Shown: positions 61,133 through 64,000 of the stretch, piece by piece
How the letters are laid out: each line of letters begins with the position of its first letter
Numbering within the stretch: the first letter of the stretch is position 1
Origin: Antitrichia curtipendula
Lineage: Eukaryota > Streptophyta > Bryopsida > Hypnales > Leucodontaceae
DNA length: 64,000 nt
NCBI GenBank assembly: GCA_951230915.1
Contig: OX579635.1
Location: forward strand, 13,206,001 to 13,270,000
Direction: 5' to 3'
Notes under the pieces: generated by a model
Database searches by the model: none
Told to the model about the DNA's origin: nothing
Seen by the model: the letters and a program-made list of their open reading frames with translations, nothing else
Translations under genes and position numbers: made by a program

Positions 61133-61782
61133 CCCCTAAATACCCGAGGCACCAAATTTTGGTGGCGACAATACTTTGATGTTAAATAAAGCCTAATCAA
61201 ATTGCTATTTTTAGTATTTTATACTTTTGAATAATAATTTGTAAAGTCTAATTTTAGCATCCAAAATCTGGTTTTCAAAATGACTTTATCATAATTTTTC
61301 TATTTAAGAATTTGTGCAAGGGTGTCCATTGCAATCTTGACTTTCTGTAGCGCTGAAGGCTCTTGGAAATGAGCCTCAACTACACTAGATCTTGGAGAAA
61401 AAATCACATTAGAAATTCATTTAAAAAAATTATAAAGTAGATTTTGAGAAGCCATAAATTGATTGGGGTTAGTGCATGTTAGGCTCTTTATCCTCATATT
61501 TTTTTGGTAACCAACTTTTTAGAATTGACATGTGAAAAGAGGATTGAAAGACGCTAAACGACTTTTATAGTTTTAACACTCTTATGATAAAAAAATTATA
61601 ATCTTTCAATCTATAAGTGATAATGTTGTGTTTTTTTTTTCTATGTGATCTCTAACATGTCTAGTTTGAATTTGTACAGTTACAAATTTTTTTAAATTAA
61701 TACAACATATCAAAATGTTGGCTTTTTGTTCAATTTAGAATAATTTCCTAAGAGCTCAAAAAAGACTTTGGGCATTTAGGCA
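61133..61782. mobile_element. TTAA-flanked element adjoining the previous one
   Basis: TTAA at 61129-61132 and 61783-61786. The ends CCCCTAAATACCC and the inverse of TGCCTAAATGCCC match at 10 to 11 of 13 positions. It begins only 11 bases after the TTAA that closes the 60186-61117 element. Confidence 0.5.
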
Positions 61783-61789
61783 TTAACCA

Positions 61790-63700
61790 CCTAAAGAAAA
61801 TCATAGAAAAACTAGAAAAGTGCAAAATCTCAAGAAAATACTCAAAATAGACATTTTGATGTCTTAATTAATTCAAAATATTTAAAAACTAAATATTAAA
61901 AAAAAGTGACCATTTGTAACAACTCTATGGAGATGGTATTTTACCATAAGAACCACCAAAATAATATTTTTTATGTTTCAAAATATGACAAGTGTTTCTT
62001 GTAATCATCCAAAATTTATGAAAAAATTGTAGATGTACAGAAAAAAAAGTTGGAACATGTGCAAATCACTTATTAAAATAAGTTGAGAGGTAAATATATT
62101 CAACTAAGTTCAAATAAATAATTGAACATGGTCACAATTATATTGTTAGGTAGATAACATATTACATTGTAAAAACTTTGGATTTTTTATTGCAACTAGA
62201 ATCAGTCCAATATATGAAGAATACAATAATACAAGCAATAAGATGTATCATGTCAAATGAGGTAATTGCATAGTTTTAGACTATAGAATGGTATATCTTA
62301 TAATGTGTACATAAATTTTATATATAGGTATATAAATTTACATATAATATGTATAAATAACAAGTATCAATATTTGTGTAAAAAATTTAAGTCAAATGTA
62401 TCCGTACTTGTATATACCATATATAAGTGTCCTAAATTCTTATAAAATTTTTAGAGACATAGTCAACATTCAAATGAGCGCTTCAACTTCATTAAAACTC
62501 CAAATTAAACATGTTTTAGCTTTTTGAAAAGCTAAAAGAATATTGTATAATTATCTAAATTTCAAATCTAAAGAAAATACTATCCATATTTTATAGCATG
62601 TAGAAGTTGACACTTCCAAATTCAACGGCAATCCAACACTTTCTAATTAAATTTCATCTTTAAATCTCTTAAAAAGTGTCCTCTATACCTTTTTTGAAGT
62701 TGACACTTCTAAATTCAGTGGTAGCCAAATATTTCTTCACTCTCATTGAAGCATGATGAGGTTGCATATTAACTCCAAATATAGTGTACCATAGCTTTCT
62801 AGAAATCCAACACTATCATTTATAACATTTTAAAATTTTAAAATTAAATACCTTCTAGTCAATTACTTACAAGTGCTTGAAGTTTTAGCCTTTAAATTAA
62901 GTGGATATAGACTTTTCTTCACTCTATAAGCATAACTTTTACACACCAACTCCAAATGAAGTGAGTCTCACATTTTTGAAATCACAATAGGATGGAAAAC
63001 TTGCAAAATTTCATTACAATCCAAAAGATATATTGATTGTTTTCTCTCATTGAACATATGGTCCACACACACTATACCTATGAGGGTAAAGAAGAAGAAG
63101 AAGAGTCCCCCTTATTCTATCTCAAGGGAGACACATCATCCCAAACTTTAGCCACATAAGCACTTTAATTCCAATCGGCTATTTATTTTGCCTCCTATAA
63201 TTGTATCTCTATATAATTGTTTTTAACCACAAAATCTTAAAGAACAACACAAAAGGCTAAATAAGTTGTACCTTACTTTTAAAGAGCTTATTTATTACCT
63301 TTAAGTGAGTTATTCAAAATCAAATCACATCAACAAAAATTAAAATACTATTTACACAATGGACCAATTCACATTGCAACAACTGGCTATTACCTTTGCA
63401 AATTGTGCCATATACTCAACAGATTGATTATATAATGACAAAATCAATTAAAAAACAATGAAAAATACTACCGCAGTTGTAGGGCAAGTTTGATGGAAAT
63501 TAATTTAAAAATAGAAGCCAAATTTTTTGGAAATTATTTTTTCAATAAAAAACCATTATAGGTAGAAAAAATAATATTACAAAAAGAATTGCATTTGTTA
63601 AAGCTAGATTTGTTAAATAAAAAAATGATAGAGATGTGCAGCAACACCACCCTTCAATATTCTAAATAGAACTTTCCAAGTGTGAAGCTATCATAGGAAG
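61790..63700. other. Gene-free AT-rich spacer
   Basis: A terminus related to the 9141-10412 element (tgacaagtgtttcttg) lies at about 61989. Short related phrases (agttgacacttccaaattca, agttgacacttctaaattca) recur at about 62606 and 62697, and loosely at about 29848. No gene was recognised. Confidence 0.4.
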
Positions 63701-63704
63701 AATC

Positions 63705-63800
63705 TTGGGGTGCTTAAGATATCCATTAGAAACCACATGCAAACAAAACTTTGGACCTCTATATACTTTTTGAATTTAAAATTTAAGAAAAAAATACATT
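63705..63800 (+). mobile_element. hAT-like MITE fragment
   Basis: tatccattagaaaccacatg, aacaaaactttggacc and actttttgaattt match one end of the 43178-43723 element. The rest is replaced by simple repeats. Confidence 0.6.
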
Positions 63801-63821
63801 AAAATAAAATTTTAATTTTAA

Positions 63822-63882
63822 TTTAAAAAAGAAAAAAAAGAAAAAAGAAAAAAGAAAAAAGAAAAAGAAAAAGAAAAAGAAA

Positions 63883-63972
<90 letters not shown>

Positions 63973-64000
63973 GTATATATATATATATGTATATATATAT
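63822..64000. repeat. (AAAAAG)n then (TA)n microsatellites
   Basis: About 63825-63907 is AAAAAG-type repeat; from about 63911 to the window end is TA repeat with scattered TG interruptions. The repeat probably continues beyond the window. Confidence 0.95.

Noticed and set aside
63822..64000. Telomere- or origin-like role for the terminal simple repeats
   Set aside because: They are plain AAAAAG and TA microsatellites with no telomeric TTTAGGG units.

Overview
This is nuclear DNA from a land plant. It is strongly AT-rich, the genes are sparse and split by GT-AG introns, and the recognisable proteins are plant-type: a Dof-like zinc finger, a WRC-domain protein and a chloroplast-type RluA pseudouridine synthase. 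Non-autonomous DNA transposons fill the space between genes. The lineage cannot be fixed from the sequence. The divergent Dof finger and the AT-rich, MITE-dominated spacers would fit a non-flowering land plant, but that is a guess. No reverse transcriptase, integrase or transposase reading frame was recognised anywhere, so every mobile element listed is non-autonomous or a remnant.

Layout. 1-3.1 kb: one arm of an inverted segmental duplication, carrying a four-exon RING-variant (RINGv/C4HC3) gene with an MGSC lipidation-type N-terminus. 3.1-15 kb: nested MITEs and foldback elements. 15-18.3 kb: more balanced composition with no recognised gene. 18.4-21.9 kb (minus): four-exon WRC-domain gene. 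22.7-30.5 kb: dispersed repeats, a Stowaway MITE, and an element holding a 98-bp perfect palindrome. 30.5-33.1 kb: a tandem array of alternating monomers, interrupted by a foldback element that itself contains a MITE. 33-37 kb: repeats, one orphan composition island and a 67-bp minisatellite. 37.4-41.1 kb (plus): eight-exon RNA pseudouridine synthase gene. 41.2-50 kb: AT-rich spacer with MITEs. 50.0-53.6 kb: the second, inverted arm of the duplication, with a broken RINGv copy and an extra foldback insertion. 54.3-55.1 kb (minus): single-exon divergent Dof/AT-hook gene. 55.1-64 kb: spacer and MITEs, ending in (AAAAAG)n/(TA)n.

The four genes look functionally unrelated (ubiquitin ligase, presumed nuclear WRC factor, organellar RNA modification, transcription factor); nothing suggests a cluster or pathway. 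The main interest lies in the repeats: an inverted duplication with one occupied and one empty insertion site, small elements bounded by TTAA and CCC/GGG termini (the signature of piggyBac-type transposition), a spacer-free perfect palindrome, and a dimeric tandem array.
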